Below are positions 1 through 11,885 of a stretch of DNA of 64,000 nt, piece by piece. The notes beneath the pieces are model-generated. The model did not search any database. It had not been told where the DNA came from and worked only from the letters and a program-made list of their open reading frames with translations. Made by a program: the position numbers and the translations under genes. This DNA is from Favolaschia claudopus. Taxonomy: Eukaryota; Basidiomycota; Agaricomycetes; Agaricales; Mycenaceae. Positions within the stretch are counted from its first letter, which is position 1, and every line of letters starts with the position of its first letter. The stretch spans positions 434,001 to 498,000 of the forward strand of contig JAWWNJ010000111.1 of NCBI GenBank assembly GCA_037176885.1, read 5' to 3'.

Positions 1-51
1 ATAGCTTTTTGGACCTACCGAGGGCTATGGGTTATGACAGCTTCGACTGTA
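1..51. mobile_element. Right end of a Tc1/mariner-like MITE (partial)
   Basis: The sequence runs through GGGCTATGGGTTATGACAGC to CGACTGTA and then into a TATATA stretch. It is the same terminal inverted repeat seen complete at 9858-10049, where it ends with a TA target. The left part of this copy lies outside the window. Family assignment beyond 'TA-flanked TIR element' is inference. Confidence 0.6.
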
Positions 52-143
52 TATATATAATGTAGGGAAAGTAGAGCTTATTAGCAGCGACCAAACATAT
101 TTCAGAGCCCCGAAATTTAGATTGAACCTGTAATTCACCTTCT

Positions 144-3113
144 TTAATCAAGCGAAAAATTGTGCACGCGGTGGGGCCGTTTCCTCACGTCCTCGTCCCG
201 CTGGTGTGGAGAAGTGTGCTTTTGACTGCGACGCTCCAAGTCGAATGCGGCCTCGACTTCCTCTTTGATCTGAATAAAATGGTGAACGTTCGGGGAGATT
301 GTTTTACGGTAGAAAGGGTCGTCGAATTCTCCGCCATGTCGTCGTATCATTTCCTTGAGCCATTTAATGTAGTGCTCTTGGTGAAGATCGCCAGGAATCC
401 AATGCCCCAATTCTCCTTTGATGTTGAGTAGCCAATTGTTCAAGATGGCGTTGCGAAGATCCTTCGAGGCTTCGTAGCGCAGCATGCAGTAAACTTCGAG
501 AAGATAGTTCACGTAGTTGTGGTGGGACGACCCCGCAAATTTGAATATCCATATCTGTGTAAGAATGAGTTTGTTTCAGGTATCAGGGAACGCACGAACC
601 TTCATGATCTCCCAAACTCTACCGATATCTCCCTCCGGCACTGCATGAGCAAATTCAATCCACCATCCAAAATCCTGCATAAAAATTTGACTATTCCGAA
701 GCACGCGATCGCCCGTGAATCCCGATTTCTCTTTGTGTACTTTCGGCGCGTCGTCGTCTGACTCTTTGAGGGGGACAGTGCGAGCTCGAGGTGTCGCTGG
801 CTCGGTATCGATTTCAACAAGACCAGGCATTTCCTCGTCGTCTGCGTTGGTGTCCGTTGGATGGGTAATCGAAGGTGGTGGGGGAGCTGATGTGTCTGTG
901 GGGGCCGTCCAGCTTCGTCCGACTGGGATCTGGTTCACGCGCTCCGGATCCGTCGTCTCTTCCTCTGAGAGAGACGCGTTGATCGCACCCTGCGATGCAT
1001 AACGGTCCGCAAGTGTCTCGGCGTGACGAATGAGAGTCGGGAGATCAGGAAGGGTTTTACGGGCTGCGAGATCATCTAGATATTTTTGAAGATCGTCAAC
1101 ACCGAAAAAGATTCTGCCATGAAGTTGAGTATAATGAAATAAGTAAGATTGACGCTCAACTCACCTCCAGCAATCCAAAACATGCGCTGTCCAGATCAGC
1201 GTAAAATTGCGGACAGTTGGATAATAATCACAACTTTTGACGTTCGATGGGCGCTTGAAACCGGCTACATTCGAGCATCGGGACAAAGACGAGGGATCCC
1301 TGGAAGTCGCTGGACCATAATGGTTCGCTGCAGTGGAGTTCAAGTCGGTCGCGCCAGTGTGCCAGATTTCGGGTGTCGAGATCTTGTTTTTGAAGTTGTA
1401 AAGGGGAGCCATGTAGGTCGAAAGATTATGTAGATTTGCGAAGGAGGCACCGTCACCTCGTATCCAATGCAGCTGCTTCCCAGCTTCGTGTGTCTTGATT
1501 CCAATCTGCTGATCGAAGTCTTCCACCGCGCGCGCCATGCCCTGAAGCTCTGTAGAATGTTCGGAATTGGTCCCGAGCGGTTGACATCTCGTCTTACGCC
1601 CCTCTCGCATGCGATGAAGGGCAACGGGAGCTGTACGGAACATCTTGTTGATGCCGTCCAGCAAAGGTTCGAAGCCGGTATAAAACTCGACCAACACACG
1701 AGTCCAATGAAGGGGAATTACTCTGCGAATATGCGGCCACTGGATGTCGTCAAAAAGGCTGTCGGTCGTAAGGTCCATCCGTTCTTTCTTCGCGACGTTG
1801 TCGTAGTATGGTTTAGCGTCAAAAGCTCCAGGAGCAACATCATCCGCCCAAACATATGTCCCGGCCGTTCCAACCTTTAGCTGACTCTGCCGACCGATTC
1901 CCTGCTCCCATACGTCCGCATACTCCTGACAGTTATCAAGAATCATGAACCCCTCTGTAACTTCCCTCTCCTCAGCATCAGCGACCGTCGTGCGAAGCAC
2001 CACAAAATCAGCAGCGGTAGCAGAAACTAGAGCGTCTCGGGCAGTTGAATCGGCGACGCTGTAACCGAGGCGGCAAAAGACTCTTTTAACGTCGATGTGG
2101 ACTTTACAAGCGAAGAAGAATACGCCGAAAACCATGGCAAGAGGTGCGTTGGCGTAACGATTGCGTGAAATGATGAATGAGGCGAGGGCGCCGACTTGAA
2201 TCTGATAGATCTTTAATTACAGTGTAGTTGGCGACTAGCAGTGACTTACCATGGGGTGAGGGCGACGCTTTCGAACAAAATAAACACCATTCGACTTCGG
2301 CGCGGCCATAGCCTCAGTGAGAAATATTGGAAGCGGCATGCGAAGCCCGAAGAGCTCGTGAATACGATTCATGTTGAAATTTGCAAGCAGATCGTTCCAG
2401 GTTACGACCTTCGTCTCTCTACGACCGTTTGTGCTGGCGCGCAGCTGATTTTGATGCTCATCCTCGTCTGAACTCTTGTTTGCCATGCGCCCAACTTGTT
2501 TCCGCGCCTCGGCTGCGACGAGTCTGACTGCCCATGTTGATATGAATGGGCGCGCGTGTAGAATTCGCTCAGGTTCAATTGAAGTCGAGAAGCGGAGGTC
2601 TTGTTCATGGGAATTTACAGCCTGGCTGCTCGGGTAGCTCGCGCGGTGGTAGTACATCAATGGTAGAATGTCGCACATCCTGACGCTCGTGCGACCGCGT
2701 AGAAACTGCGAAACTGCGCTGGCGTGCGTAGTGCCACGAAGATCAGGTTCAGAGCGAGTGGGGTTGTAGAAAAGAATCTGTAGAAAGTCTCCAACCGTGT
2801 CAAATGGCCACTCCTTCAAAAGTTCCTCCATCGCGCAAAACTTTTCCGCTAGCTTCTCCGCTGCAGTCTGCTTCGGTTGGCGAAGTCTCTCTTGTGTATG
2901 CGAGAAGTCTGAGGGAGCAGGAGCCACAGGCGGTGCAGCAGACGGAAGAGAATGAGGCATTTGGGGTCGGTAATTGTCTGCATTCGGCGGAGGAGTAGGA
3001 ATGGTCGGAATCGGCAACGGTGTCCAACGCCGGTTAGGTTTACGAAGGCCGGGGGTGACGGGAGGGTGCTGAGTACCATCAGGCTCGCTTTGGGATCGAT
3101 TTGACGCGTCCAT
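144..3113 (-). pseudogene. DUF6589-family gene, 3'-truncated copy (arm A)
   Basis: This is the mirror of the arm B gene. Exons by homology are 3113-2250, 2201-1165, 1113-600 and 554-190, separated by short GT-AG introns. The protein starts MDASNRSQSEP and contains the motifs HYGPATSRDPSSLSR and GFKRPSNVKSCDYYPT that I associate with the Agaricomycete DUF6589 family. Unlike arm B it has no LTR element in exon 3. Homology stops at 190 after SPHQRDE; the frame then reads about 15 unrelated residues to a stop. The acidic C-terminal tail of about 180 residues seen in arm B is therefore missing. Function of the family is unknown; it is multicopy in mushroom genomes. Whether this truncated form is expressed cannot be told. 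Confidence 0.8.
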
Positions 3114-3943
3114 GAAGAGAAACTAGCTGGAACCAGGCGAGATACCGTTGGCTGAGGCGGCGGCAGAAGGAAGAAGTCACAAAGCACGTGCCAGGATTTT
3201 TGACAGATTATGTAATAAGACTGCACTCCGGTCGGACCCCCGCGGTAACTATAAGACTACGGCGGTGGGGGGTTCCAGCCAAGGGTAGTGATACCTAAGA
3301 ATTCAATTGAACAGTGGGTTTTAGTTGGGACGCACCGCACGGGTGCACTGTAGTGCGTGTCCCTCGACTGCTTGACTCACGTTTCTCACAACGCGTTCCC
3401 GAGTGCTGATGATTGTGCCGTCTTCGAGAACATGTCGCGTCGAGTCCATCGTAGCAACAGGCTGTTGTTCGCTAGCATGTGCGACCCTGGTTATACCAAT
3501 CGCACTCATTCTGGGGGTCACCGCAGTTTACTGATGGTGACCTGTCACGTGCCTCATTTCGAGGCCAAATCGGTCGCCAGACCGATTAAAGCCGATGGCC
3601 ACGGCCAGTAAAACCCTCGGCAATCTTAGGCTATTTCCGGCGAAATAAAGCCCTCGAAATGACCGATTTTTCCAAATGCGTGATTTCGGATCAATATCCC
3701 CTTTTGGATGGCCAAATCTTTGGATAAAACCACGAAACTCAACTGAGGGGAAATCTGGTCCACAGGATCTCTTCTACTCCTCAACAGGAAGCGATTCCTG
3801 CAATACCAAAAAAATTGGGTGACTGTCACGCAAGTTATTAACGTCACAACGATGTCCATGAAAGTTTGTCACGAAGTCCTGTCCCCCACCAATCTGGAAA
3901 GGGTGGTTCTGAGTATTGCCGCAACACCGTGAACAATCTAACC

Positions 3944-5787
3944 TTCATGAACGACTTAACACGATCCACCATCTGTTCCAAGGTCTCCTTCACCCGCTTG
4001 CCTCGTTTCTTCTTCGTCTGGCTTGTGTCGCTCTCGGCATCGCTCTCCGCCTGACCGGCTGGACTGCTCGGAGGAGCTTCGCCTTCACTTTCGCTGTCAG
4101 CAGGTACATCATCAAGACCTGCGTGCGACTCGGAAGCTTGAGGTTTGTCGGCTTCCCCCTCCAACGCATCGCTCTCTTTAACCCAGCACGCCCTACAGAA
4201 CAATTTCCCGCGCATCCCGATGTGGCAAGCAAATTCGCTCTGCATAGGGTTATCCCCTAACAGGGCAAGCACCGCAGGTATGAGGAGAACGAGTTCTTTC
4301 GTCTCACAATCCCAAGCCCAGATCCATCCTGCTCGCTATTCCTGCTACCGCTGTCAGTAAACCAAGACATGTGGCAAACTCGGATAACTCACTCAAGCTG
4401 GTCAAGTACACCGACGCAATATTTGAGGTGCATAGGAAGTGTATGTTGAATTCCTTCGCGGCTTGCTCGCGCGAGAGCCCAGCTGGCGTGAACAGGAAAA
4501 TGCTCACATTTCTTTGACAGATTTCCGGACGTGTCGTCACAATAGAGCCAGATTGGGAAAGCCAGGACGCGAGATCCTTGAGCGCGTACCCTCCATGCGT
4601 TTCCGACGCATGGATCTGTTAGTGACCACAAAGTAAGTGTCTCAGTTTCGGGGTTCCAAACATCTGTATAATCTTCGTCAGTTTGCTTGCCATTCGCACC
4701 AGATATTTCGTCGCACCGTGTATTTTCGAGGGATCAGGCCAGCCGTAGAGGTGAAAGTCGGTCCGAAGGTCAGGCAGATTTTCCATGAATTCATGCTCAG
4801 ACACTTCGGTCTCTTGTTCCACAACTCTCCAGAACTGTCCGTCATCGCTATTAACAACCAACACTTTGCAAACAAGATGGAGCTGCGAGTAAACCAGCGA
4901 AACGGCATGCACACGGTCCCATCCCTCAGCATAGCAGGTTCGTGAATGCAATAGTCTTGATTACCGAAACGAGCCATGGGCGTGGTTTTTTCTGCCGGTA
5001 GTTCTTCTAGCCATCGTTTACATTGCCGAGCTTCTTCAAGAACCTTTCCGCTATCTTCTGGATAGAATCGCAGGTGAGGCCGAACCTTGGGGTTCGACAT
5101 TTCCTGGGACTGATTTAGTTTTTTATCGTAGACCCTAGAATAGCCCACCTGTGCAATAATTTGGGCAAATAGCCAATGCACCGTCATATGCAATGCTTTC
5201 AGTACCACAAATATTGTGAAGGGCTGCATTCAGCTCTTGCATCGACTTGACTGAAGGGACATCATCAACATTGCTGACTTTGAGTAGCCAGATGAACAAG
5301 TCAAGCTGCCGTTGCGAAAAGACTGATCGAGGTAAGTGCATGAGCACATCAGGTGTGCAGGTCTTTGTGAGGCCGTCAGCAACAGAATAGCTATTTGTCG
5401 GCTACATACAATTCGATCTGACCAAGGATACCACTGTCGTGAATGTTCAGCAGCTCTGAGTGCGTGCCCGTTTACGACCGTGTCCTTCCTTCATTTTCTT
5501 CATTTTCGGTGCCATTGTCCACTAGATTCAATTAGGCACTGTCGAAACACAAGATATTTAACTTACCTGACACCATAGGCTCCTCAACTTCTCCCATTTC
5601 CTCCTCTCCATCAAATCTCTCCTCATCCTCGTCCCCCGAATTGACCTCAGTGTTCACATAGTCTAAGAGTTCCTGCGCAATAACAGCGACGGCTTGTGCA
5701 TCGAGCGAAGGTTCCAATGCCAGATTTTCGGACAAGCCCCAGTCAATAATAGGTGAAGATCTCCTCGGAGAAAGACGAGGCTCTGAG
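3944..5787 (-). pseudogene. Decayed GDNPMQSEF-family gene (arm A copy)
   Basis: Mirror image of the arm B pseudogene at 16657-18500, with the same frame breaks. The motif GDNPMQSEFACHIG and the cysteine motif CRACWVK lie near 4150-4260. Because both arms share every break, the gene was already inactive before the duplication. See the arm B entry for the description. Confidence 0.6.
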
Positions 5788-6398
5788 TACTGTAGCACTT
5801 TGTATGGGTGAAACAGACCCTCGAGCGTGACTGGAAACGCTACGCATGGAAACCAGAAACGGCCTCAGCGTTATGCGTGACATCATAGAATTTCGGAAAC
5901 GGGCGGGCAAACACCGATAAAATCTATTTCCAAACGTTGAACGGATTCTGGGCAATTTTTAGCTCTCGTTTATGCTTTCTTTGTATCCATAGCTTTTTGT
6001 GATTGCATTTCTCCTGTTACGGGCTCCGTAATACACCTTTTTTTTTTTTTTTTTTTTTTTTTTCATGAACACTGCGCCCTAAACCAGCGACGGGTCCACC
6101 ACAAGCCCTCTTCGCGCGACTAGTTAAACTACCTCGGCCAGCTTCTGGTACACCTTCCGATGCACCGTACCGGTTCTATCTTGACGAAGATTGTAGAGAG
6201 TGCCAATTGAGTGCAGTGAGGAGGAGGAGGGTTATAGCAGTAGAGTCAGCTAGATTTTACAGCCACAAACATGATAATTCGACATCTTTGTATGTCACGC
6301 AGTCCTCAGGGAAACCACCCGACCGTTATGCGTTACCGTTGAAACGAAACAGGGCGGGCGTTACGCGTTACGTTTCACCCATACAAAGTGCTACAGTA
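5788..6398. mobile_element. 611-bp MITE with CTGTAGCACTTTGTATGGGT TIRs (arm A)
   Basis: Both ends carry a 25-bp inverted repeat beginning CTGTAGCACTTTGTATGGGT, flanked by TA on each side, as expected for a Tc1/mariner-type target. The interior holds a 26-T run and no convincing coding sequence. The element sits upstream of, or within, the decayed GDNPMQSEF-family gene. The same element is in arm B at 16049-16656, so it was inserted before the duplication. Confidence 0.8.
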
Positions 6399-6414
6399 AG
6401 TGCTGGTTTTTAGG

Positions 6415-6642
6415 TCATAATTTGCGGGTGCAGCTAGCGAGGCAAGACGACTTTGCGTTCCGTCTACTATGAACGCTTGCAGAGATGGGTCCGAGGATTC
6501 GGTCAGCTTGCTCCAGGAGGAAGTATTCCAATGCATTTTGGTGATCATACGTGTTCTCGTGTGCTTTAAGCCGGCGCAGCTCACGTACATGCAAGTCATT
6601 GCATGGAAGGCAGCGTGTACTGACTCTCAGGGTTTGGCTCAA
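6415..6642 (-). other. Zinc-finger-like coding fragment (arm A)
   Basis: An open frame reads CLPCNDLHVRELRRLKAH followed five residues later by another His, a C2H2-like spacing, then a helical stretch. It lies just upstream of the decayed GDNPMQSEF-family gene in the same orientation, separated from it by the MITE, and may be the 5' exon of that gene. Low confidence; the mirrored copy is at 15805-16032. Confidence 0.35.
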
Positions 6643-7293
6643 ATTTTTCTGTCATTGAGAATTTTGTCAGCGAGGGCAAGAGGAAAATTTAGATACTGTA
6701 GGGGGTTAATTAGCGCGGGTCGGTGTGATGTCACAGGCGTGACCAGTCTGTACCGGATCCCTACGCCAAACCACTCGATGAATTCCGCCGTATCAGTCTA
6801 GTGGGGTCACACAAATGTCACAAAAAGTCCTTTTCATCTGTCTAGTTTGCTACAGGCGGCGTATAGCTCTCAAAATTAATATATCGGTGTATGATGCAAG
6901 AACTACTTACTGTCATTCATGTTTTATGAGCACTGGAGAGGGAAAACGGGACGAGGATCAACAAAAAGTTCATAATATGAGTTGGCGTGTGCTAAATTAT
7001 GCCAAAACACCGCCACCATCAAATTACCGGATTCGGATGTCACTGATGCGGCAGAAGATTGGGAAGTACGCCAAACATGGGGCGTCCCATGAAATATTTC
7101 AGGAAAAACATATGAGGTTCTATTATCGTGCAAGGATGTACTCGTGAATTTTTTAATAACGGGAACGGGAACTCAACTCAGAATAGAAAAAATCTTTTTC
7201 GCCCAGTTGATGGCGGAATTGGGAGCCGAGATTGATTTACCGAGCCGATTGCCACCGATGTGGCCTGGAAACGGGTTGACTCGGAATGTGCTT

Positions 7294-8177
7294 AAGACGC
7301 TGTGTTTCAAAAAATCACCGGCACTCATACTTATAACAATCGGGCTGAGTAGGCCGTGGAAAGTCACCCCAATTCAGAACATGTTTATTGTTTATAAACT
7401 TCAATTTCCCACATTTTCATGAGTGTATTTCAGCAAATTCTTCCATATTTGGATACCTTGACGCCTTGGACGGCCGTGGGGCCGCAATTGGGTACGGTTT
7501 TCAAGGATGATAGACACATATGTACAGGGGCATGTCTAAGGGTCAACCCAATTTTCTTTTAGCCTCAAATTCGCTCAAATACAATATTGCTCCATTTTGC
7601 ATCTATAATTTCTCCTCAACATTAGTGTAAGGGCAACAGCTGCCAGGGCCTGAGGCCCGAGGTACTCAAGAGTCTAACAAGCGCTGGGCAGGGGGAGAAT
7701 CCTTAGAAGGCTAGCTACAACAAGAGGAAGAGTGTCTACTCACCTGGGCAGAGGGAGAATCCTTAGAGAACAGAGTAAGGAGTCTCCATGCCCAGGCGTC
7801 ACAGTAAAAGGGCGCGTGACGCGTGACTTCTCACGGGTCGTGGGAACTATGTAGTAGCACAGCATCTATGATGTGATATCAATGATCGGATGATCCAACA
7901 GTAGCAGGGAGCCAGGGATATGCCCAGGAGGGGAGGATCGCAATACTGATCCAGAGATCGTAGACCAACGGAGGTCCGGGTTACCCTGTGGTCCGGGGGC
8001 ATGGGAAACCGGAGCCGGAGTCTGGAGGGCCGGAGCTCGGAGCCCGCAGGGCCGGAGGACCGTAGGAGAACCCGGGAAGGGCGCTAGAGACAGTGGGGTG
8101 TCGGACCTTGGGCGGTAGGACCGTTCGGGCTTGGCCCAGGTCCGGGGGAGCGTGGGAAGCCGGGCCGGGGACCGGGG
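7294..8177. other. Non-coding spacer with short direct repeats
   Basis: No convincing gene. From 7294 the sequence departs from copy C. A 24-bp string around GGGAGAATCCTTAGA is repeated at about 7684 and 7744. From about 7984 the DNA becomes GC-rich and begins a segment repeated at 8778-8955. Confidence 0.6.
7984..8177 (+). repeat. GC-rich direct repeat, unit 1
   Basis: This stretch starts with GGGGGCATGGGAAACCGG and ends GTGGGAAGCCGGGCCGGGG. It recurs with roughly 85% identity by eye at 8778-8955. The TATGATAGC element at 8178-8747 abuts its 3' end. The second unit lacks that element at the equivalent point and so gives its empty site. Confidence 0.7.
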
Positions 8178-8747
8178 TATGATAGCGGACCGAACTTCGT
8201 GACAAGTCAGATACCTAATTTGGAAATTGTTACTGTGCACTCAGTTTTCACCCAATGGTATTGAAACTGTGCAGAAATGACCATAAGAAGGAAGACTAGA
8301 GATCCCTCGGGTCAAAAGTCCCAAAATCCACAAAATCATTTTTCCTTCCACGGATTTCGCGCTTTCGGTCCGGGCCGAGACATAGCCGGTGGCTGTACGA
8401 TTCCATCAGCGCATCAAATGTCTGCCGCACCACTGAACCTTGACCAAAACTCAACCAAAACCAGGAGATTTCTGCCATGGATGTCTGCTGGGGTCAGAGT
8501 TGAGATACTGACTAACTTTAGGCCATGGGTTGATGCCTTTTTTTCCCAAAATCGCAAGTTAGGTACACACCCTTTTGACATTTTGCGCAAAAATTTCGCG
8601 CTTTTCTAACCCTAGACTAGGGTTACTTCGTTTTCTCTAAAATGCGAATTTTGCCTATAAACCCACCCCAAGTTCCTGCTAAATCTCAAGTTTCAAAGAA
8701 TTTTGGGCAAAATTCCGGCTTGATATGAAGTTGTGTCTGCTATCATA
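8178..8747. mobile_element. TATGATAGC element, complete copy 1
   Basis: A 570-bp element with inverted termini beginning TATGATAGC and imperfect agreement over about 30 bp. The outer TA may be the target duplication. The interior contains the palindrome AACCCTAGACTAGGGTT and GCGCAAAAATTTCGCGC. There is no coding potential. Other copies are at 9227-9450 (left part), 12115-13329 (right part with a nested insertion) and 13795-14303 (complete, inverted). Confidence 0.8.
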
Positions 8748-8777
8748 CCGGAGCTCGGGGGTACCAGAGCTCTCGGA

Positions 8778-8955
8778 GCTGTGGTTTGGGGGCATGGGAA
8801 ACCGGAGCCGGAGTCCGGAGGGCCGCAGCGGGAGGACCGGAGGAATAGAGCCCAGGGGACCCGGGAAGGGCGCTAGAGCTAGGATGAGACAGCGGAGCGT
8901 CGGGGCTTGGGCGATAGAATCGGGGGAGCGTGGGAAGCCGGGCCGGGGACCGGAG
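8778..8955 (+). repeat. GC-rich direct repeat, unit 2
   Basis: Diverged second copy of 7984-8177. It continues GGCCGGGGACCGGAGAACC without the TATGATAGC element, supporting insertion of that element into unit 1 after the duplication. Confidence 0.65.
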
Positions 8956-9226
8956 AACCAGAGCTCGGGGTACCAGAGCTCTCGGAGGCCTAGAAGTCTG
9001 ACAGGGAGACCAGTAGGGAACCGGGTTGCGCTGAGCACTACGGGAGTCCGTCGAGGAGGGGAACGGGGAGTCGGAAGGAGGAAGATGTGACAAAGGGGGA
9101 AGTCTGGAAGGAGTAGCATTCCCAAGAAGGCTGAGTGATGCAAGGAATAGCGGAGCGGGTCGGGGAAGCGGGGGGTTCCCCTGACAATTAGCCGTAATCA
9201 GGCGCAGTGTGAGGCGCGCACCAGAG

Positions 9227-9450
9227 TATGATAGCGGACCTCAAGTCAATTACCCAATTTGGAAACCGTTACTGTGACCTCACCTTTTACTTATGTGGGT
9301 TGAAAACTATGCAGAAAGCACTCTTAAGGAGGCTAGCTAAAGATCCCCCGGTTCAAAAGTCTGAAAAGTTGAAAAAATATTTTTCCTCCCCGGGTTTCGC
9401 GCTTTTGGTCCGGGCCGGAGCTTAACCGGTGGCTCTGTGATCCCATCATG
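9227..9450 (+). mobile_element. TATGATAGC element, left-end fragment
   Basis: Starts TATGATAGCGGACC and follows the left 220 bp of the 8178-8747 copy with substitutions and small deletions. It diverges near 9450 at GCATCAAATAG, and no right end is visible nearby. Confidence 0.7.
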
Positions 9451-9857
9451 CATCAAATAGCCCCCGAGCGCCGGAAAAAAAAGCCAGCCATAATGTTGAA
9501 CTTAATGATTCACTGTACAGTTGCGGCAAAATCAAATGTCCCTACCAAGGAAATACAAATCAATCTCGACGTTTTGCCCAATCATACACAGCTTGAAGCT
9601 GATAGAAGGAATGAGGAGACATCTAGGACCTACCCAGACCCTTTAAACTTTTTATTTCACCCAGTAACGAGTGAGTATGGCTCGATTACAATCTGAGGCA
9701 AAGTTTGTTCAAGCGATGCAGTGCCATATTTTATGCCACGCTATCGTTCTACATCCTCTGTTCGATCAAAGACTAATGTAGAAAAAGCTCGAGATTGATT
9801 TGAATTTCCTTTCATGGCAGGGACATTTGATTTTGCGGCAACTGTACAAGGAGGATC
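9451..9857. other. Intergenic stretch, nothing recognised
   Basis: Only short frames without family resemblance. No repeat or promoter signal that I can support. Confidence 0.5.
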
Positions 9858-10049
9858 TACAGTCGTCACTGTCATAACCCATACCTGTGATACCCCATAA
9901 CCCATAATTTGGGTGGCAAAAATTCTTCAGTTCACAGTGTAAAAGTGCCCAGATTACGTGATATTTACCTGTCATAACCCATAAAAAACCGATAACCCAT
10001 ACCTTTTTCTCCCGACCGAGGGGTATGGGTTAAGGCAGTGACGACTGTA
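9858..10049. mobile_element. 192-bp MITE, TIR ACAGTCGTCACTG
   Basis: TACAGTCGTCACTGTCATAA at the left is mirrored by the right end ending GCAGTGACGACTGTA, with a continuing match over about 30 bp (CATAACCCATACC). TA flanks both ends. An internal GTCATAACCCATA repeats the TIR sequence. Its right end matches the element at window position 1-51. It lies 150 bp upstream of a CENP-B-type gene. Confidence 0.8.
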
Positions 10050-10203
10050 TTGCCATTGGAAAGCAATCTGCGACGCCCCACAGATACTTTACCGGACCAA
10101 TAACCACTAGACGAGAGTGAACGCTACAAAGTGCAGGAATCGGAGCTATGTGATACATTTGGTTAACGCCTACCATATATGGAAGAAATTCCCTTATTAG
10201 GGA

Positions 10204-10729
10204 ATGTCAGACTGGGGGTCTGCCGAAGTCGCTGGAGGTGATATCCGGATTTCGCGGATCGGAATACCCTTGTCGCACGGTCTCCAAAGCCGCCACCAAG
10301 AGATTTGCCTGTACCATTTGCAAAATCCAGCGGTTCGACACGAAGACATTGCCCGGTTGTATGGCGTCGAACGCAGCACTGTCTCCAAGATTTTAAGAAA
10401 ATGCGACAATGGGATCCCCGAGAGAAGAAAACCGCGCAGAGCACAACGAAGGTAGGCATCACCTCATCTTTGGCATGTCGTCTGAAACGTTTAGACCCTC
10501 CAAGTTTCCTGAGATCGAAGGGGTGAAATGGCTCCAAGAACTTCGTAGCGACGATTCGATGCTGCCCAACTCAATGATCGGAAAAAAGGCCAAGGATATC
10601 GCTCGTGAACTGGGTCTACCGGAAGATCGCTTCAACGCGTCGTATAGTTGGATAGCAGGCCTCAAGCGGCGGCATGAGATGAGCACGCGTAGCGGAATTG
10701 TCGGAGAAAACTCGAACGGGGTCGAATAA
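10204..10729 (+). CDS. CENP-B/pogo-type DNA-binding protein lacking the DDE domain
   Basis: Two exons join in frame across a 43-bp GT-AG intron (10452-10494), giving about 160 residues. The first half has a psq-type helix-turn-helix with LQNPAVRHEDIARLYGVE then RSTVSKILRK. The second half has a CENP-B/Tc5-type helix-turn-helix running from PSKFPEIEGVKWLQEL through KKAKDIARELGL to SWIAGLKRRHEM. In pogo/Fot-type Tc1-mariner transposases these two domains precede a DDE catalytic domain of about 200 residues. Here the frame stops at 10729 and no DDE remnant follows. It could be a truncated transposase or a retained DNA-binding derivative. The start is the first ATG ahead of the HTH; an upstream exon cannot be excluded. 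Confidence 0.7.
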
Positions 10730-11239
10730 AAAAAGAGGAACAAAAAACGCAGGGTGCCTCTCACCGCCAGTATTTCCTTCTACTTACCTCCAGTCTCCTA
10801 CCCAGCCTCGCTTCCGAGTTTGGGCAAGTCACTGGGGGCGAAGGTTTTTTGTAAAATCTGAGATTTGGCTGTGCTCGTAATATCAATTGTCAGATTTGAT
10901 CTTATTACTCCCGAACTTCAACTGGCCCAAACTCTCCAGGGAGGCTGGCATAAAATAACCGTAAACAAGATAGCCACATTCCAAGAAAATATTCGACAAG
11001 TCGTGTTTTCAAGAAATGCGGCATGGGCCCCAATTCACTTCGGGAAGTGCTTCGAAACGGGCAGATCTCGCCGTGAACGGATGCGAACGCCGATCCGTCA
11101 CAACTGTCGCACCAACGCCCCATCCAATATATCGTCGTCATCATCATCCTCCTCTCCCCAACGCGCTTCTCGACGCACAAACTGCTCAAGGAGGGTCGGA
11201 GCCTAGCAGAAAGCTCAGGCTGTTTGACGCTGCTTGTCA

Positions 11240-11885
11240 GGGCAGTCAGGAAGCTGCATGTTGCAATCGGAACATGTGTGGCGGTAGTGGCAGTTCGCGC
11301 CGGCTTTGCAACGGTTGTTGTTGTAGTTGCGACAAATCTTGACGGCGCCCTTACGCTGCTTGTTCCCGAGATTTGCTTATTGGGGCTAGATCCAGAGCCT
11401 CCGGAGAGGCTGGCAACGACTGCGACGCCTCCCTCTGCCAGGTGGGCGTCATGGACGTGTCGGAATTTGTGGCTCTCGTTAAAGAGAATGTCCCGGCGCT
11501 GCCCAATGAAAACGCGAGCGGCACGGTCATAGTTAATAATTCGGGAGTGTAGAGAGACATGTCGACTGGGGAACAGATCGTTGATGTGATTCCAGTAGGC
11601 TCGCAACTTCAAGCTTCGCCCAGGGAAGGCAAAATTGACAGCGTCTTCGAAGACCCGGAAGGCGTTGATCCATTGACTGTGAGTGGTAATTTTTGTGGCC
11701 ATTTTCGATTTCTTGACTTCTTATCACCGACGACCAGCTGCTGCGTATCTTCCTGGTCGGTTGTGGCGAAAGTGTTGGACAGGATGGCATCGAAATCAAC
11801 GAAACGGTCGAGGAGGACTGGGAATAAATCCAAGATCCAGAGATCGCTCGCCTGTTGCTCCCTAGTGAGATTTGCAATCTGTTAA
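11240..11885 (-). pseudogene. Retrotransposon gag-like relic with CCCH finger
   Basis: The minus strand reads DFDAILSNTFATTDQEDTQQ, then in another frame ITTHSQWINAFRVFEDAV and FPSRHVSLHSRIINYDRA, then in a third frame CRNYNNNRCKAGANCHYRH with TCSDC following. The last part has CCCH plus CxxC spacing. I associate this order (conserved helical region, then a CCCH knuckle) with first-ORF proteins of Agaricomycete retroelements; the exact superfamily is not settled. At least two frame changes, and a stop in the third frame ahead of the finger, mark it as dead. No reverse transcriptase or integrase is nearby. Confidence 0.55.

Larger units (their letters stand above)
190..7266 (-). repeat. Large inverted duplication, arm A
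   Basis: The reverse complement of this segment matches 15181-23948 almost base for base once a 1695-bp insertion (element plus target duplication) in arm B is removed. The differences I see are one substitution (2979 against 19464), one base in a G run near 3270, and a T run of 26 (6038-6063) against an A run of 23 in arm B. Identity ends sharply at 190, inside the DUF6589 gene, so arm A looks like the truncated derivative and arm B, which keeps the full gene, the parent. The arm holds a DUF6589 gene, a MITE, a decayed GDNPMQSEF-family gene and a zinc-finger-like fragment. Confidence 0.95.

Noticed and set aside
715..1002. Glycine-rich open frames antisense to DUF6589
   Set aside because: They are reverse-strand shadows of a conserved multi-exon coding region.
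6815..7147. A 110-codon frame present identically in arm A, copy C and arm B
   Set aside because: Its triple occurrence is explained by the duplication itself; there is no family resemblance, no splice signal and a long antisense frame overlaps it.
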